A stretch of 64,000 nt of DNA from Mycobacterium sp. PSTR-4-N (lineage in GTDB: Bacteria > Actinomycetota > Actinomycetes > Mycobacteriales > Mycobacteriaceae). The DNA lies in NCBI RefSeq assembly GCF_022348085.1, contig NZ_JAKRFN010000004.1, forward strand, positions 298,888 to 362,887, written 5' to 3'. Below, piece by piece: positions 51,104 to 61,428 of the stretch. The position numbers and the translations under genes are program-made. Below the pieces are notes generated by a model. It did not search any database. It had not been told where the DNA came from and saw nothing but the letters and a program-made list of their open reading frames with translations. Every line of letters begins with the position of its first letter. The first letter of the stretch is position 1.

Positions 51104-52660
51104 GTGTCTGAAGCGGAGAAGACCGACGTCCTGCTGGTAGGGGCGGGCATCATGAGCGCGACCCTGTCGGCGCTGCTGCGGCTGGTGGAGCCGAACTGGT
51201 CGATGACGCTGGTCGAGCGTCTCGACGGCGCGGCCGCGGAGAGCAGCGACCCGTGGAACAACGCCGGCACGGGCCACTCGGCCCTGTGTGAACTCAATTA
51301 CACCCCGGCACGTCCGGACGGCAGCATCGACATCGCCAAGGCCGTCAACGTCAACGAGCAGTTCCAGGTGTCGCGGCAGTTCTGGACCTACGCCGTGGAG
51401 AACGGCGTACTGCCCGATGTCCGCAGCTTCCTCAATCCGATCCCGCACGTGAGTTTCGTGCAGGGCGAGGACAACGTGAAGTACCTCAAAGCCCGCTACG
51501 ACGCGCTGGTCACCAACCCGTTGTTCGCGACGATGGAGTTCATCGGCGACCGCGACGAGTTCGTGCGCCGGCTGCCGCTGATGGCCGAGCGGCGCGACTT
51601 CTCCGAGCCCGTCGGTCTGAACTGGACCCAGGACGGCACCGACGTCGACTTCGGCTCGCTGTCGCGACAGCTGATCGGGTTCGGCGCCAAGAAGGGGATG
51701 TCCACCCTGTTCGGTCACGACGTGACCGACCTCGATCAGGGTTCGGACGGACGGTGGACCGTCAAGGTCGTCAACCGTCGCACCGGTCAGAAGCGGAAGT
51801 TCAACGCCGGCTTCGTGTTCGTCGGCGCCGGCGGCGGCGCGCTGCCGCTGCTGCAGAAGGCGGGCATCAAGGAGGCGAAGGGCTTCGGCGGATTCCCGGT
51901 CGGCGGCCAGTGGCTGCGCAGCGGCAACCCGGATCTCACCGCGCGCCACCAGGCCAAGGTGTACGGGCTGCCGCCGCTGGGTGCGCCGCCGATGTCGGTG
52001 CCCCACCTGGACACCCGGGTGATCAACGGCCGTTCGTGGCTGCTGTTCGGGCCGTTCGCCGGGTGGTCCCCGAAGTTCCTCAAGCAGGGCAAGATCACCG
52101 ATCTGCCGCTGTCGGTCAAGCCGAACAACCTGGTCTCGATGCTCGGTGTCGGGCTCACCGAGATGGGGCTGCTGCGCTACCTGATCGGCCAGCTGCTGCT
52201 CAGCGAATCGGCGCGGGTCGACGCGCTGCGGGAGTTCGCGCCGAGTGCGAGGAATTCGGATTGGGAGCTCGACATCGCCGGGCAGCGCGTGCAGGTGATC
52301 CGCAAGGCCAAAGGCAAGGGCGGGGTTCTCGAATTCGGCACCACCGTGCTCTCGGCGGCCGACGGCAGTATCGCCGGTTTGCTCGGTGCCTCACCGGGCG
52401 CCTCGACCGCGGTGCCCGCCATGCTCGAGGTGATGTCGCGGTGCTTCGACGACCGCTACCAGGGATGGCTGCCCACCATCAAGGCGATGATCCCCTCGCT
52501 GGGGACCAAGCTCTCCACCGAACCGAAGCTGTTCGAAGAGATCTGGGCACGTGGCACCGAGGTGCTCAAGCTCGACAAACCCGCAGGCGCGCTGCCCGAC
52601 ACGGCGCCCGAGGTGTCCTCGGCGGGTACCGGGCACACTCCGACGACGGCGACCGTTTGA
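51104..52660 (+). CDS. mqo: Malate:quinone oxidoreductase
   Basis: A 518-residue membrane-associated FAD enzyme that oxidises malate to oxaloacetate and passes electrons to menaquinone. The N-terminal FAD motif is [17 protein letters not shown], followed by [19 protein letters not shown] and [14 protein letters not shown], and near the C-terminus [26 protein letters not shown]. All are diagnostic. The GTG at 51104 is preferred over the adjacent TTG because it matches the M. tuberculosis start (Met-Ser). GAAGGG lies upstream. A separate promoter is expected in 50999-51103, but I see no clear one. Confidence 0.94.
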   Translation: MSEAEKTDVLLVGAGIMSATLSALLRLVEPNWSMTLVERLDGAAAESSDPWNNAGTGHSALCELNYTPARPDGSIDIAKAVNVNEQFQVSRQFWTYAVENGVLPDVRSFLNPIPHVSFVQGEDNVKYLKARYDALVTNPLFATMEFIGDRDEFVRRLPLMAERRDFSEPVGLNWTQDGTDVDFGSLSRQLIGFGAKKGMSTLFGHDVTDLDQGSDGRWTVKVVNRRTGQKRKFNAGFVFVGAGGGALPLLQKAGIKEAKGFGGFPVGGQWLRSGNPDLTARHQAKVYGLPPLGAPPMSVPHLDTRVINGRSWLLFGPFAGWSPKFLKQGKITDLPLSVKPNNLVSMLGVGLTEMGLLRYLIGQLLLSESARVDALREFAPSARNSDWELDIAGQRVQVIRKAKGKGGVLEFGTTVLSAADGSIAGLLGASPGASTAVPAMLEVMSRCFDDRYQGWLPTIKAMIPSLGTKLSTEPKLFEEIWARGTEVLKLDKPAGALPDTAPEVSSAGTGHTPTTATV

Positions 52661-52673
52661 CGGTGTCGCTCCG

Positions 52674-53120
52674 ATGACCGCGGCGTTGCGCCGCAGCTGG
52701 GCCAAGGATCTCGACGCCGCCACGCTCTACGAACTCCTCAAGTTGCGCGTCGAGGTGTTCGTCGTCGAGCAGGCGACGCCCTATCCCGAGCTCGACGGCC
52801 GGGACCTGCTCAGCGAGACTCGCCATTTCTGGCTGGAAAATGCTGAAGGACAAGTGATTTCGACGTTGCGTCTGATGGAGGAGCACCCGGCCGGGCACAA
52901 GGCGTTCCGCATCGGTCGGGTGTGCACCAAACGCTCCGACCGCGGGCACGGGCACACTGCCCGATTGCTGACCGCGGCGCTGGCCGAGGTCGGCGACTTC
53001 CCCTGCCACATCAACGCCCAGACGTATCTGGAGGAGATGTACGGCAGACACGGGTTCGTCCGCGACGGGGATGAATTCCTCGACGACGGGATTCCGCACG
53101 TGCCGATGGTCAAGCCGTGA
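52674..53120 (+). CDS. ElaA-type GNAT acetyltransferase
   Basis: A 148-residue GNAT protein of the ElaA group, equivalent to Rv2851c. [27 protein letters not shown] is the characteristic start (key motif RVEVFVVEQ), [21 protein letters not shown] is the acetyl-CoA loop, and [26 protein letters not shown] is the C-terminal signature. The substrate is unknown. It is 13 bp after mqo and overlaps the chelatase gene by GTGA. Confidence 0.88.
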   Translation: MTAALRRSWAKDLDAATLYELLKLRVEVFVVEQATPYPELDGRDLLSETRHFWLENAEGQVISTLRLMEEHPAGHKAFRIGRVCTKRSDRGHGHTARLLTAALAEVGDFPCHINAQTYLEEMYGRHGFVRDGDEFLDDGIPHVPMVKP

Positions 53121-54982
53121 CGGGACTGCAGCTCTACCCGTTCAGCGCTCTGGTCGGACACGATCGTCTCAAGCTGGCGCTGGTGCTGTGCGCGGTGCGG
53201 CCCGATATCGGTGGTGTGCTGATCCGCGGCGAGAAGGGCACCGCGAAATCGACTGCGGTGCGCGGCCTGGCGCAGGTGCTGACCGAGTCGTTCGCCATCA
53301 CGGGCAACGACGGCGGGCACCTCGTCGAGCTGCCGATCGGCGCCACCGAGGACCGGGTCGTCGGCTCGCTGGACCTGCAGAAGGTGCTGCGCGACGGTGA
53401 ACACGCCTTTTCGCCTGGTCTGCTGGCGCGGGCGCACCGCGGCGTGCTCTACGTCGACGAGGTCAACCTGCTGCACGACCACCTCGTCGACGTCCTGCTC
53501 GACGCGGCGGCGATGGGCCGGGTGCACGTCGAGCGCGACGGGGTCTCCCACAGCCACGAGGCGCGGTTCGTGCTGATCGGCACCATGAATCCCGAAGAGG
53601 GAGAACTGCGTCCGCAATTGCTGGACCGCTTCGGGCTCACCGTGGACGTGGTCGCCTCCCGCGACGTCGATGTCCGCGCCGAGGTGATCCGCCAGCGACT
53701 GGCCTACGAGGCCGATCCCGGCGGGTTCGCCGCACGCTACGCCGACGCCGACGCCGAGCTGGCCCGTCACATCGCCGACGCCCGCGCCAGGATCAGCGAT
53801 GTGGTGTTGCCCGACAGTGAGTTACGGCGCATCGCCGCTCTGTGCGCGGCCTTCGACGTCGACGGGATGCGCGCCGACCTGGTCGTGGCCCGCACCGCGG
53901 TCGCCCATGCCGCGTGGCGCGGCGCCGCCGAGGTCGCCGAGCAGGATGTGCGGGTCGCCGCGGAATTGGCGTTGCCCCACCGCCGCCGGCGCGATCCGTT
54001 CGACGACCCGGGCCTCGACGAGGGCCGACTGGACGACGCGATGGCCCAGGCGGGCGAGGCGGCCGACACCGGTTTGGATCCCCGACCGGACCCCGACCCG
54101 CCGGGTGGCGGCGCACCGTCGGCTGACGGTGCCGACGACGCAGCGCCCCAGGCGGCGTCGCCGCCGCCGACACGGCCCAGCGCCGCACCCTCGGCGGCGT
54201 TTCGCACCAAGGCCCTGGTCGTGCCCGGCGTCGGCGACGGAGCGCCCGGCCGCCGTTCGCGGGCACGCAACCGCACGGGCACGGTGGTCGCCGCGACCAC
54301 CGACACGCAGGCCGGTCACGGGATGCACGTGTTCAGCACGTTGCTCGCAGCCGCCGCCCGGCATGGCGGACGCGGCCGGCTGCGACCGGCCCCCGACGAC
54401 CTTCGGCGGGCGGTGCGTGAGGGCCGCGAGGGCAACCTGGTGATCTTCGTCGTCGACGCGTCGGGGTCGATGGCCGCGCGAGACCGGATGTCCGCGGTCA
54501 GCGGAGCCACGCTGTCGCTGTTGCGTGATGCCTATACGCGTCGAGACAAGGTCGCGGTCATCACGTTCCGCGGTCAGGACGCCCGGGTGCTGTTGCCGCC
54601 CACGTCGTCGGTCTACGTCGCCAGTACGCGGTTGGCGGGGTTCGACACCGGCGGGCGGACTCCGTTGGCGCAGGGGCTGCTGGCCGCGCGCGACATGGTG
54701 GTCCGGGAACGGACGCGTGACCGGGCACGCCGCAGCCTGGTGGTGGTGCTCACCGACGGCCGGGCCACCGGTGGACCCGATCCGCTGGGCCGCACTGCCG
54801 CCGCAGCGGCCCGGCTGGTCGCCGAGGGTGCCTCTGCCGTCGTCGTGGACTGCGAAACGTCCTATGTCCGTTTGGGTTTGGCGCAGGACCTGGCGCGGCG
54901 CCTGATGGCGCCCGCGGTGCGGCTGGACCAGTTGCGCGCGGACGCGCTGACCGCCGTGGTCAAGACGCAGGCCGCGGCCTGA
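53117..54982 (+). CDS. Magnesium/cobalt chelatase-like AAA+/VWA protein (Rv2850c homologue)
   Basis: A 621-residue fusion of a ChlI-like AAA+ ATPase and a ChlD-like VWA domain. Walker A is at 38-46 (GEKGTAKST), Walker B is LYVDEVNLL, and the sensor is [21 protein letters not shown] Pro/Ala/Asp-rich linker spans about 310-375. The VWA MIDAS is [14 protein letters not shown] near residue 447, with the Thr and Asp of [10 protein letters not shown] and [10 protein letters not shown]. Together with cobO and cobB it is often proposed to help insert cobalt into the corrin ring with a CobN-type subunit. None is in the window. Confidence 0.9.
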   Translation: MTGLQLYPFSALVGHDRLKLALVLCAVRPDIGGVLIRGEKGTAKSTAVRGLAQVLTESFAITGNDGGHLVELPIGATEDRVVGSLDLQKVLRDGEHAFSPGLLARAHRGVLYVDEVNLLHDHLVDVLLDAAAMGRVHVERDGVSHSHEARFVLIGTMNPEEGELRPQLLDRFGLTVDVVASRDVDVRAEVIRQRLAYEADPGGFAARYADADAELARHIADARARISDVVLPDSELRRIAALCAAFDVDGMRADLVVARTAVAHAAWRGAAEVAEQDVRVAAELALPHRRRRDPFDDPGLDEGRLDDAMAQAGEAADTGLDPRPDPDPPGGGAPSADGADDAAPQAASPPPTRPSAAPSAAFRTKALVVPGVGDGAPGRRSRARNRTGTVVAATTDTQAGHGMHVFSTLLAAAARHGGRGRLRPAPDDLRRAVREGREGNLVIFVVDASGSMAARDRMSAVSGATLSLLRDAYTRRDKVAVITFRGQDARVLLPPTSSVYVASTRLAGFDTGGRTPLAQGLLAARDMVVRERTRDRARRSLVVVLTDGRATGGPDPLGRTAAAAARLVAEGASAVVVDCETSYVRLGLAQDLARRLMAPAVRLDQLRADALTAVVKTQAAA

Positions 54983-54994
54983 GAAGGGAGTGCG

Positions 54995-55609
54995 ATGCCT
55001 CAGGGTCAGCCCGTGGCCGTCCCCCGCGACGGCTTGACCACGCGGGCTCGCCGCCATGCTCCGCTGCTCGCGGTGCACACCGGTGCGGGCAAGGGCAAGT
55101 CCACCGCGGCCTTCGGGATGGCGCTGCGGGCCTGGAACCAGGGCTTCGACATCGCGGTGTTCCAGTTCGTCAAGAGTGCGAAGTGGAAGGTGGGGGAGGA
55201 GACGGCGCTGCGTGAGCTCGGCCGGGCGCACTCCGAACGTGGCGTCGGCGGACCGGTCGAGTGGCACAAGATGGGCTCGGGCTGGTCCTGGTCCCGCAAG
55301 GCGGGCACCGAGGACGACCACGCCGCCGCTGCTGCCGAGGGCTGGGCCGAGATCTCCCGCCGGCTCGCCGACGAGCGTCACGACTTCTACGTACTCGACG
55401 AGTTCACCTATCCGCTCAAGTGGGGGTGGATCGACGTGGCCGAGGTCGTCGATGTGCTGGCGTCGCGGCCGGGCACCCAGCACGTGGTGATCACCGGTCG
55501 TGACGCCCCGGCCGCGTTGATGGACGCCGCCGATCTGGTCACCGAGATGACCAAGGTCAAGCACCCGATGGACGTGGGCCGCAAGGGCCAACGGGGCATC
55601 GAGTGGTAG
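54995..55609 (+). CDS. cobO: Cob(I)yrinic acid a,c-diamide adenosyltransferase
   Basis: A 204-residue CobA/CobO-type enzyme that transfers the adenosyl group of ATP to the reduced cobalt of corrinoids. The P-loop is VHTGAGKGKSTAAFGMALRA and the Walker B-like VLDEFTYPLKWGW is intact; MTKVKHPMDVGRKGQRGIEW ends the protein as in other CobO enzymes. GAAGGGAG provides the ribosome site. It follows the chelatase by 12 bp in a cobalamin operon. Confidence 0.95.
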   Translation: MPQGQPVAVPRDGLTTRARRHAPLLAVHTGAGKGKSTAAFGMALRAWNQGFDIAVFQFVKSAKWKVGEETALRELGRAHSERGVGGPVEWHKMGSGWSWSRKAGTEDDHAAAAAEGWAEISRRLADERHDFYVLDEFTYPLKWGWIDVAEVVDVLASRPGTQHVVITGRDAPAALMDAADLVTEMTKVKHPMDVGRKGQRGIEW

Positions 55610-55625
55610 CCCGGGAAACCGGGTC

Positions 55626-56996
55626 GTGAGCACGCCGGGGATCGTCATCGCCGCGCCGTCTTCGGGCAGCGGGAAGACGACGATCGCGACCGGGCTCATC
55701 GGTGCGCTGCGGCGGGCCGGACACGCGGTCGCGCCGTTCAAGGTCGGCCCCGACTTCATCGACCCGGGCTATCACGGGCTGGCGGCGGGCCGGCCGGGCC
55801 GCAACCTCGATCCCGTGCTCGTCGGTGACCACCTCATCGGCCCGCTCTACCGTCACGGCAGCGCCGACGCCGACATCGCGGTCGTCGAAGGCGTGATGGG
55901 CATGTTCGACGGGCGTATCAGCGACGCCCCGGCCGCCGGGGCCGCCCGCGGCTCCACCGCTCACGTGGCGGGATTGCTCGGGACCCCGGTGATCCTCGTC
56001 GTCGACGCCCGCGGTCAGAGCCACAGCGTCGGCGCGCTGGTGCACGGCTTCGCCACCTTCGACAGTTCGGTGCGCCTGGTCGGCGTGATCCTCAACCGCG
56101 TGGGGTCGGCCCGCCATGAGGCGGTGCTGCGGCAGGGCTGCGAGCAGGCCGGGATCGCCGTGCTGGGCGCCGTCCCGCGGACCGACGAGCTCGCGGTCCC
56201 GTCGCGCCACCTTGGGCTGGTCACCGCGGTCGAACACGGCGGGCGGGCCCGGTCGGCCGTCGACGCGATGGCTGACCTGGTCGCTCGGCACGTCGACCTC
56301 GCCGCCGTCGTCTCGGCCGCCCGCAGCGACGTCGGGGGCGACCCATGGACCCCGCACATCGGCGAACCCACCGGGGCGCCCGTGACCGTCGCCCTGGCCG
56401 CGGGCCGCGCCTTCACCTTCAACTACGCCGAACACACCGAACTGCTCAGCGCGGCAGGCGCAGACGTCGTCACCTTCGACCCCCTCACCGACCCGCTGCC
56501 CGCGCATACCGCGGCCGTCGTCATCCCCGGCGGTTTCCCGGAGGAGTGCGGCCCCGAGCTCTCCGCGAACCGCGCCGTGCGTGAGCAGATCGCCGCGCTG
56601 GCCCATTCGGGCGCCCCGATCCAGGCCGAGTGCGCCGGACTGACCTACCTGGCCGACGACCTCGACGGGCATCCCATGTGCGGCGTGATCGGCGGTTCTG
56701 CGTCGTTCACGCCGTCACTCACCCTCGGATACCGCGACGCCGTGGCCGTCGCCGACTCCTCGCTTCATCACCTCGGCGATCGGATCGTCGGGCATGAATT
56801 CCACCGCACCGCAATGCATTACGGGCCCACGCGGCAGCCGGCCTGGCGGTACCGGGGGCGGGCGGGCGCGATGGTCGACGACGGCGTGGTCCGGGGCGGG
56901 GTGCACGCGGGCTATCTGCACACCCATCCGGCGGTCCACCCCGAAGCGATCGCCCGCTTCGTGCGTGCGGCTGCACACTCTAAGCTCGCCGGGTGA
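55626..56996 (+). CDS. cobB: Cobyrinic acid a,c-diamide synthase
   Basis: A 456-residue amidotransferase (CobB/CbiA) that amidates the a and c side chains of cobyrinic or hydrogenobyrinic acid with glutamine and ATP. The N-terminal dethiobiotin-synthetase-like domain has GIVIAAPSSGSGKTTIATGL and VVEGVMGMFDGR. The C-terminal triad-type glutaminase domain has IQAECAGLTYLADDL (nucleophilic Cys) and HAGYLHTHPAVHPEAI. The GTG start follows cobO by 16 bp, and the stop overlaps cysG by GTGA. Confidence 0.94.
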   Translation: MSTPGIVIAAPSSGSGKTTIATGLIGALRRAGHAVAPFKVGPDFIDPGYHGLAAGRPGRNLDPVLVGDHLIGPLYRHGSADADIAVVEGVMGMFDGRISDAPAAGAARGSTAHVAGLLGTPVILVVDARGQSHSVGALVHGFATFDSSVRLVGVILNRVGSARHEAVLRQGCEQAGIAVLGAVPRTDELAVPSRHLGLVTAVEHGGRARSAVDAMADLVARHVDLAAVVSAARSDVGGDPWTPHIGEPTGAPVTVALAAGRAFTFNYAEHTELLSAAGADVVTFDPLTDPLPAHTAAVVIPGGFPEECGPELSANRAVREQIAALAHSGAPIQAECAGLTYLADDLDGHPMCGVIGGSASFTPSLTLGYRDAVAVADSSLHHLGDRIVGHEFHRTAMHYGPTRQPAWRYRGRAGAMVDDGVVRGGVHAGYLHTHPAVHPEAIARFVRAAAHSKLAG

Positions 56997-58189
56997 CCGA
57001 CAACGCCTATCTGGTGGGCCTGCGCCTGGCCGGCAAGAAGGTCGTCGTGGTGGGCGGCGGCGGGGTCGCCCAGCGCCGCCTGCCCCTCCTGGTGGCCTCC
57101 GGCGCCGACGTGCACGTCATCACCACGCAAGCCACCCCCGCGGTCGAAGCGATCGACGGAATCACGCTGACGCTGCGGCCTTTTCGTGACGGGGATCTCG
57201 ACGGCGCGTGGTATGTGATCGCGGCCACCGATGATCCCGACGTCAATGCCGCCATCGTCGCGGAGGCCGAAAGCCGCCGCGTGTTCTGCGTGCGCGCCGA
57301 CATCGCAGTGGAGGGCACCGCCGTCACCCCGGCGACGTTCGAGTACGAGGGCCTCTCGGTGGGTGTGCTGGCCGGCGGTGAGCACCGCCGGTCGGCGGCC
57401 ATCCGCTCGGCGATCCACGAGGCGTTGCAGCAAGGTGTGATCACCGCCGACGCACCCGGTGTGGTCGCCGGCGGGGTGGCACTCGTCGGCGGAGGCCCGG
57501 GCGACCCGGAGCTGATCACCGTGCGCGGTCGCCGGTTGCTCGCGCATGCCGACGTCGTGGTGGCCGATCGGCTCGCGCCGCAGGACCTGCTCGCCGAGCT
57601 GTCCCCGGACGTCGAGGTCATCGACGCCGCCAAGATCCCGTACGGCCGTGCGATGGCCCAGGACGCGATCAACGACGTCCTCATCGACCGGGCGAAGCAG
57701 GGCAAGTTCGTGGTCCGCCTCAAGGGGGGCGACCCGTTCGTGTTCGCGCGCGGCTACGAAGAGGTGATCGCGTGTGCCGATGCCGGCATTCCGGTGACGA
57801 TCGTGCCCGGTGTGACCAGTGCCATAGCAGTGCCCGCGCTGGCGGGTGTTCCGGTCACGCACCGGGCGATGACGCACGAATTCGTGGTGGTCAGCGGCCA
57901 TGTGGCGCCGGATCACCCCGAATCGTTAGTGAATTGGGATGCGCTCGCCGCGCTGCACGGCACGATTGTTTTGCTGATGGCCGTCGAACGCATCGAGCTT
58001 TTCGCGAAAGTGCTCCTTGAAGGCGGCCGACCTGCGGATACACCGGTGCTTGTGGTGCAGCACGGGACGACGTCGGCGCAGCGGAGTTTGCGGTCGACCC
58101 TCGCCGAGGCGCCCGAGCGCATCCGATCGGAGGGGATTCGACCCCCTGCGATCATCGTGATCGGTGCTGTGGCGGCCTTCGCGGCTTAA
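56993..58189 (+). CDS. cysG: Siroheme synthase / uroporphyrinogen-III C-methyltransferase
   Basis: A 398-residue two-part enzyme. The N-terminal precorrin-2 dehydrogenase/ferrochelatase part (1-155) has NAYLVGLRLAGKKVVVVGGGGVAQRRL. The C-terminal SUMT methyltransferase part has VALVGGGPGDPELITVRGRRLL, ADVVVADRLAP, VRLKGGDPFVFARGYEEV and VPGVTSAIAVPALAGVPVTHR. It supplies precorrin-2 to cobalamin synthesis and siroheme to sulfite and nitrite reductases. It is equivalent to Rv2847c and is the last gene of the cobO-cobB-cysG operon. Confidence 0.93.
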   Translation: MTDNAYLVGLRLAGKKVVVVGGGGVAQRRLPLLVASGADVHVITTQATPAVEAIDGITLTLRPFRDGDLDGAWYVIAATDDPDVNAAIVAEAESRRVFCVRADIAVEGTAVTPATFEYEGLSVGVLAGGEHRRSAAIRSAIHEALQQGVITADAPGVVAGGVALVGGGPGDPELITVRGRRLLAHADVVVADRLAPQDLLAELSPDVEVIDAAKIPYGRAMAQDAINDVLIDRAKQGKFVVRLKGGDPFVFARGYEEVIACADAGIPVTIVPGVTSAIAVPALAGVPVTHRAMTHEFVVVSGHVAPDHPESLVNWDALAALHGTIVLLMAVERIELFAKVLLEGGRPADTPVLVVQHGTTSAQRSLRSTLAEAPERIRSEGIRPPAIIVIGAVAAFAA

Positions 58190-58208
58190 AGAGATATTAA
58201 GAGTACTG

Positions 58209-58214
58209 TAAGGT
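58209..58214 (+). promoter_or_regulatory. Predicted -10 box of efpA
   Basis: TAAGGT lies 8 nt before the efpA ATG, within an unusually AT-rich 30-bp stretch, so efpA has its own promoter and a leader of at most one or two bases. Confidence 0.5.
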
Positions 58215-58222
58215 AACTCGTT

Positions 58223-59827
58223 ATGACGGCTCTCAATGACGCAGAGCGTGCCGCCATCTCTCGGGATGCTGAAGGCAAGGGACAGCGGGGCGCCAATCGG
58301 GCCGCGCCGGCCCGGATCAGGGCGGCTGCGGACGGAGCCGCCGGCTCGCGATTCCCCAAGACTCCGGCCTGGATGCCGTCGAGGCGGTTCATCGCCGCCG
58401 TCGTCGCCATCGGCGGTATGCAACTGCTCGCCACGATGGACAGCACGGTCGCGATCGTCGCCCTGCCCAAGATCCAGGACGAGCTGAGCCTCTCCGACGC
58501 CGGTCGCAGCTGGGTGATCACGGCCTACGTGCTGACCTTCGGCGGCCTGATGCTCCTGGGTGGCCGCCTCGGCGACACCATCGGCCGCAAGCGGACGTTC
58601 ATCGTGGGCGTGGCGCTGTTCACCATCGCCTCGATCCTCTGCGGTATCGCCTGGGACGAGGCCACGCTGGTGATCGCCCGCCTGCTGCAGGGTGTCGGCG
58701 CCGCGATCGCCTCACCGACCGCGCTCGCATTGATCGCCACGACGTTCCCGAAGGGCCCGGCCCGCAACGCCGCGACCGCGGTGTTCGCCGCGATGACCGG
58801 TGTCGGCTCGGTGACGGGCCTGGTGGTCGGCGGAGCCCTGACCGAGGTCTCGTGGCGGTTGGCGTTCCTGGTCAACGTGCCGGTGGGGCTGCTGATGATC
58901 TACCTGGCCCGCACCACACTGCGCGAAACCAACCGTGAGCGCCTCAAGCTCGACGCCACCGGCGCGCTGCTGGCGACGCTGGGGTGCACCGCCGCGGTGT
59001 TCGCGTTCTCGATGGGCCCCGAGGCCGGCTGGGTGTCACCCATCACGATCGGCTCCGGCATCGTGGCCATGGGCTGCGGACTGGCCTTCCTGTGGGTCGA
59101 GCGCACCGCGGAGAACCCCGTCGTGCCGTTCGAGTTGTTCCGCGAGAGCAACCGCGTCGCCACCTTCGCCGCGGTCTTCCTCGCCGGTGGCGTGATGTTC
59201 ACCCTGACCGTCCTCATCGGGCTCTACGTGCAGGACATCATGGGCTACAGCGCGCTGCGGGCGGGCATCGGCTTCATCCCGTTCGTCATCGCGCTGGGCA
59301 TCGGCCTGGGGGTCTCCTCGGCGCTGGTGTCGAAGTTCCAGCCGCGCATCCTGGTCATCGGCGGCGGCGTGCTGGTCCTGGCCGCGATGATCTACGGCTC
59401 GACCCTGGACGCCAACATCCCGTACTTCCCGAACCTGGTGCTGCCGATCACCGTCGGCGGTTTCGGGATCGGCATGATCGTGGTCCCGCTGATGATCTCG
59501 GCGATCGCCGGGGTCGGCTTCGACCAGATCGGTCCGGTGTCGGCGATCGCTCTGATGCTGCAGAACCTGGGCGGACCCGTCGTGCTCGCGATCATCCAGG
59601 CCGTCATCACCTCGCGCACGCTGTACCTGGGCGGCACCAACGGCCCGGTCAAGGACATGAACCCCGCGCAGCTGCACGCTCTCGACCAGGGCTACACCTA
59701 CGGCCTGCTGTGGGTGGCCGCCGTCGCGGTGGTGGTCGGTGCGGTGGCGCTGTTCATCCGGTACACGGCCGAGCAGGTGGCGCACGCGCAGGAAGTCAAG
59801 GACGCGATCGACGCCGGAGAGCTCTAG
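58223..59827 (+). CDS. efpA: MFS multidrug efflux transporter EfpA
   Basis: A 534-residue major facilitator of the 14-helix QacA family, orthologous to Rv2846c. The N-terminal cytoplasmic tail (about 50 residues) is basic and Ala-rich. Helix 1 holds GGMQLLATMDSTVAIVALPKIQ with the key membrane Asp, followed by motif A GGRLGDTIGRKRTF and motif C-like GVGSVTGLVVGGALT. The C-terminus RYTAEQVAHAQEVKDAIDAGEL is charged. In M. tuberculosis EfpA is essential or nearly so and is induced by isoniazid. A paralogue follows directly. Confidence 0.94.
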   Translation: MTALNDAERAAISRDAEGKGQRGANRAAPARIRAAADGAAGSRFPKTPAWMPSRRFIAAVVAIGGMQLLATMDSTVAIVALPKIQDELSLSDAGRSWVITAYVLTFGGLMLLGGRLGDTIGRKRTFIVGVALFTIASILCGIAWDEATLVIARLLQGVGAAIASPTALALIATTFPKGPARNAATAVFAAMTGVGSVTGLVVGGALTEVSWRLAFLVNVPVGLLMIYLARTTLRETNRERLKLDATGALLATLGCTAAVFAFSMGPEAGWVSPITIGSGIVAMGCGLAFLWVERTAENPVVPFELFRESNRVATFAAVFLAGGVMFTLTVLIGLYVQDIMGYSALRAGIGFIPFVIALGIGLGVSSALVSKFQPRILVIGGGVLVLAAMIYGSTLDANIPYFPNLVLPITVGGFGIGMIVVPLMISAIAGVGFDQIGPVSAIALMLQNLGGPVVLAIIQAVITSRTLYLGGTNGPVKDMNPAQLHALDQGYTYGLLWVAAVAVVVGAVALFIRYTAEQVAHAQEVKDAIDAGEL

Positions 59828-59866
59828 CTCGACATCGGGCAGTAGAGAGCTTTAGCTCGACACCGG
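59817..59866 (+). repeat. Direct repeat of the efpA stop-codon region
   Basis: Positions 59817-59838 and 59845-59866 are 22-bp direct repeats with 20 identities. The first copy contains the last codons and TAG stop of efpA (59825-59827). The same GAGCTCTAG end also closes the second transporter (61398-61406), which suggests a footprint of tandem duplication. Confidence 0.6.
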
Positions 59867-59922
59867 TTTCGGCGTGATCGTCTGCGCCCAGCGACGATGA
59901 GCACGCCGAAATCGCCCACCGG

Positions 59923-59928
59923 TAGGGT
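59923..59928 (+). promoter_or_regulatory. Predicted -10 box of the second EfpA-like gene
   Basis: TAGGGT lies 8 nt before the ATG at 59937, so the paralogue has its own nearly leaderless promoter. Confidence 0.5.
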
Positions 59929-59936
59929 GGCGAACC

Positions 59937-61406
59937 ATGTCCTCCCGGGCCCCGCTGGCGTCCTCGTTGGGCATCGCGATCGTCGCGATCACCGGCATGC
60001 AGCTGATGGCCACCCTCGACGGGACCATCGTGATCGTGGCGCTGCCGCGCATGCAGGCCGACCTCGGTCTCTCCGATGCGGGCAAGAGCTGGGTGATCAC
60101 CGCCTACGTGCTCGCCTTCGGCGGGCTGCTCCTGCTCGGCGGCCGCATCGGTGACGCCATCGGCCACAAACGGGCGTTCCTGTCCGGGGTCGGGGTGTTC
60201 ACGATCGCCTCGCTGATCTGCGGGCTGGCCAATGACGAAGCCACGCTGGTCATCGCCCGCGCGCTGCAGGGCATCGGCGCGGCGGTGGCGGCCCCGACGG
60301 GTCTGGCGCTCATCGCCACCACCTACGCCGTCGGAGAGCCGCGCAACCGGGCCCTGGCCGTCTCCGCCGCCATGCAGGGGCTGGGCTCTGTGCTGGGGTT
60401 GGTCCTCGGTGGTGCGGTCACGGGTATCTCGTGGCGCCTGGCGTTCCTGGTCAACGTGCCGATCGGGCTGGTGATCATCGCGATCACGGTGTTCCGGCTC
60501 GCCGAGACCCACCTCGAGCGGATCAAGCTCGACATCACCGGCGCGCTGCTGGCCACACTCGCCTGCACGTCGGCGGTGCTGGTGTTCACGCAGGGCCCGG
60601 CTCTGGGTTGGGCCGACCCGTGGGTGATCGGCGCCGCGGTGGCCGCCGTGGTGTTCTCCATCGCTTTCGTGCTGGACGAGCGCGGCGCCGACAATCCGCT
60701 CGTACCGCTGTCGATCTTCGACAACCGGCACCGCGTCGCCTCGTTCGTGGCGTACTTCCTGGCCGGCGGCGTCATGCTGACGCTGTCGGTGATGATCGGG
60801 CTGCTCGTCCAGGACGTCCTCGGTTACTCGCCGTTGCGGGCGGGCATCAGCTTCCTGCCCTTCGCGGCGGCCTTCGTCGTCGGAAACGTGATCGCCACCT
60901 ATGTCGCACCCCGCATCGCGCCGCGCTGGGTGATCCTCGGCGGCGGCGTGCTGGTGCTGCTGGCCATGCTCTACGGGTCCACGCTGGACCGGTCGGTGCC
61001 GTACTTCCCGGATCTGTTCGTGCCCGTGGTGGTCGGCGGTCTCGGCATCGGCGTGATCTCGGTGATCCTGCCGCTGTGCCTGCTGGCCAACGTGCCGGCC
61101 CGCCGGATCGGCTCGCTGTCGTCGGTCACGCTGATGGTGTTCAACCTCGGTGGCCCACTGGTTCTCGTGGTGGTCCAGGCCGTGCAGGTGTCCCGGACCC
61201 TGTACCTGGGTGGCACCACGGGCCCGGTGAAGAACATGACGCCCGCGCAGCTCGACGCGCTGGGCCACGGCTACACGTATGCGCTGCTGTGGGTGGCCGC
61301 GATCGCGATCCTCGTCGGTGTCGCGGCGCTGTTCATCGGCTACTCCGCGCGCGACATCGCCCGGGCCCGCGAGACCAGGGAAGCTGTGGAGGCGGGGGAG
61401 CTCTAG
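59937..61406 (+). CDS. Second EfpA-like MFS efflux transporter
   Basis: A 489-residue 14-helix MFS transporter, strongly similar to the preceding EfpA across its length: [57 protein letters not shown] (shown by its key motif [14 protein letters not shown]), and [22 protein letters not shown] match the same places. It lacks the long basic N-terminal tail. This is a tandem duplicate that has diverged, probably with different drug or lipid substrates. M. tuberculosis has a single efpA between cysG and proS. Confidence 0.92.
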   Translation: MSSRAPLASSLGIAIVAITGMQLMATLDGTIVIVALPRMQADLGLSDAGKSWVITAYVLAFGGLLLLGGRIGDAIGHKRAFLSGVGVFTIASLICGLANDEATLVIARALQGIGAAVAAPTGLALIATTYAVGEPRNRALAVSAAMQGLGSVLGLVLGGAVTGISWRLAFLVNVPIGLVIIAITVFRLAETHLERIKLDITGALLATLACTSAVLVFTQGPALGWADPWVIGAAVAAVVFSIAFVLDERGADNPLVPLSIFDNRHRVASFVAYFLAGGVMLTLSVMIGLLVQDVLGYSPLRAGISFLPFAAAFVVGNVIATYVAPRIAPRWVILGGGVLVLLAMLYGSTLDRSVPYFPDLFVPVVVGGLGIGVISVILPLCLLANVPARRIGSLSSVTLMVFNLGGPLVLVVVQAVQVSRTLYLGGTTGPVKNMTPAQLDALGHGYTYALLWVAAIAILVGVAALFIGYSARDIARARETREAVEAGEL

Positions 61407-61414
61407 GCATCGCA

Positions 61415-61420
61415 TAAGGT
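61415..61420 (+). promoter_or_regulatory. Predicted -10 box of proS
   Basis: TAAGGT is 8 nt before the GTG at 61429, supporting that start, which matches the N-terminus of M. tuberculosis ProS (Met-Ile-Thr-Arg-Met). Confidence 0.5.
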
Positions 61421-61428
61421 GGTCGGCT

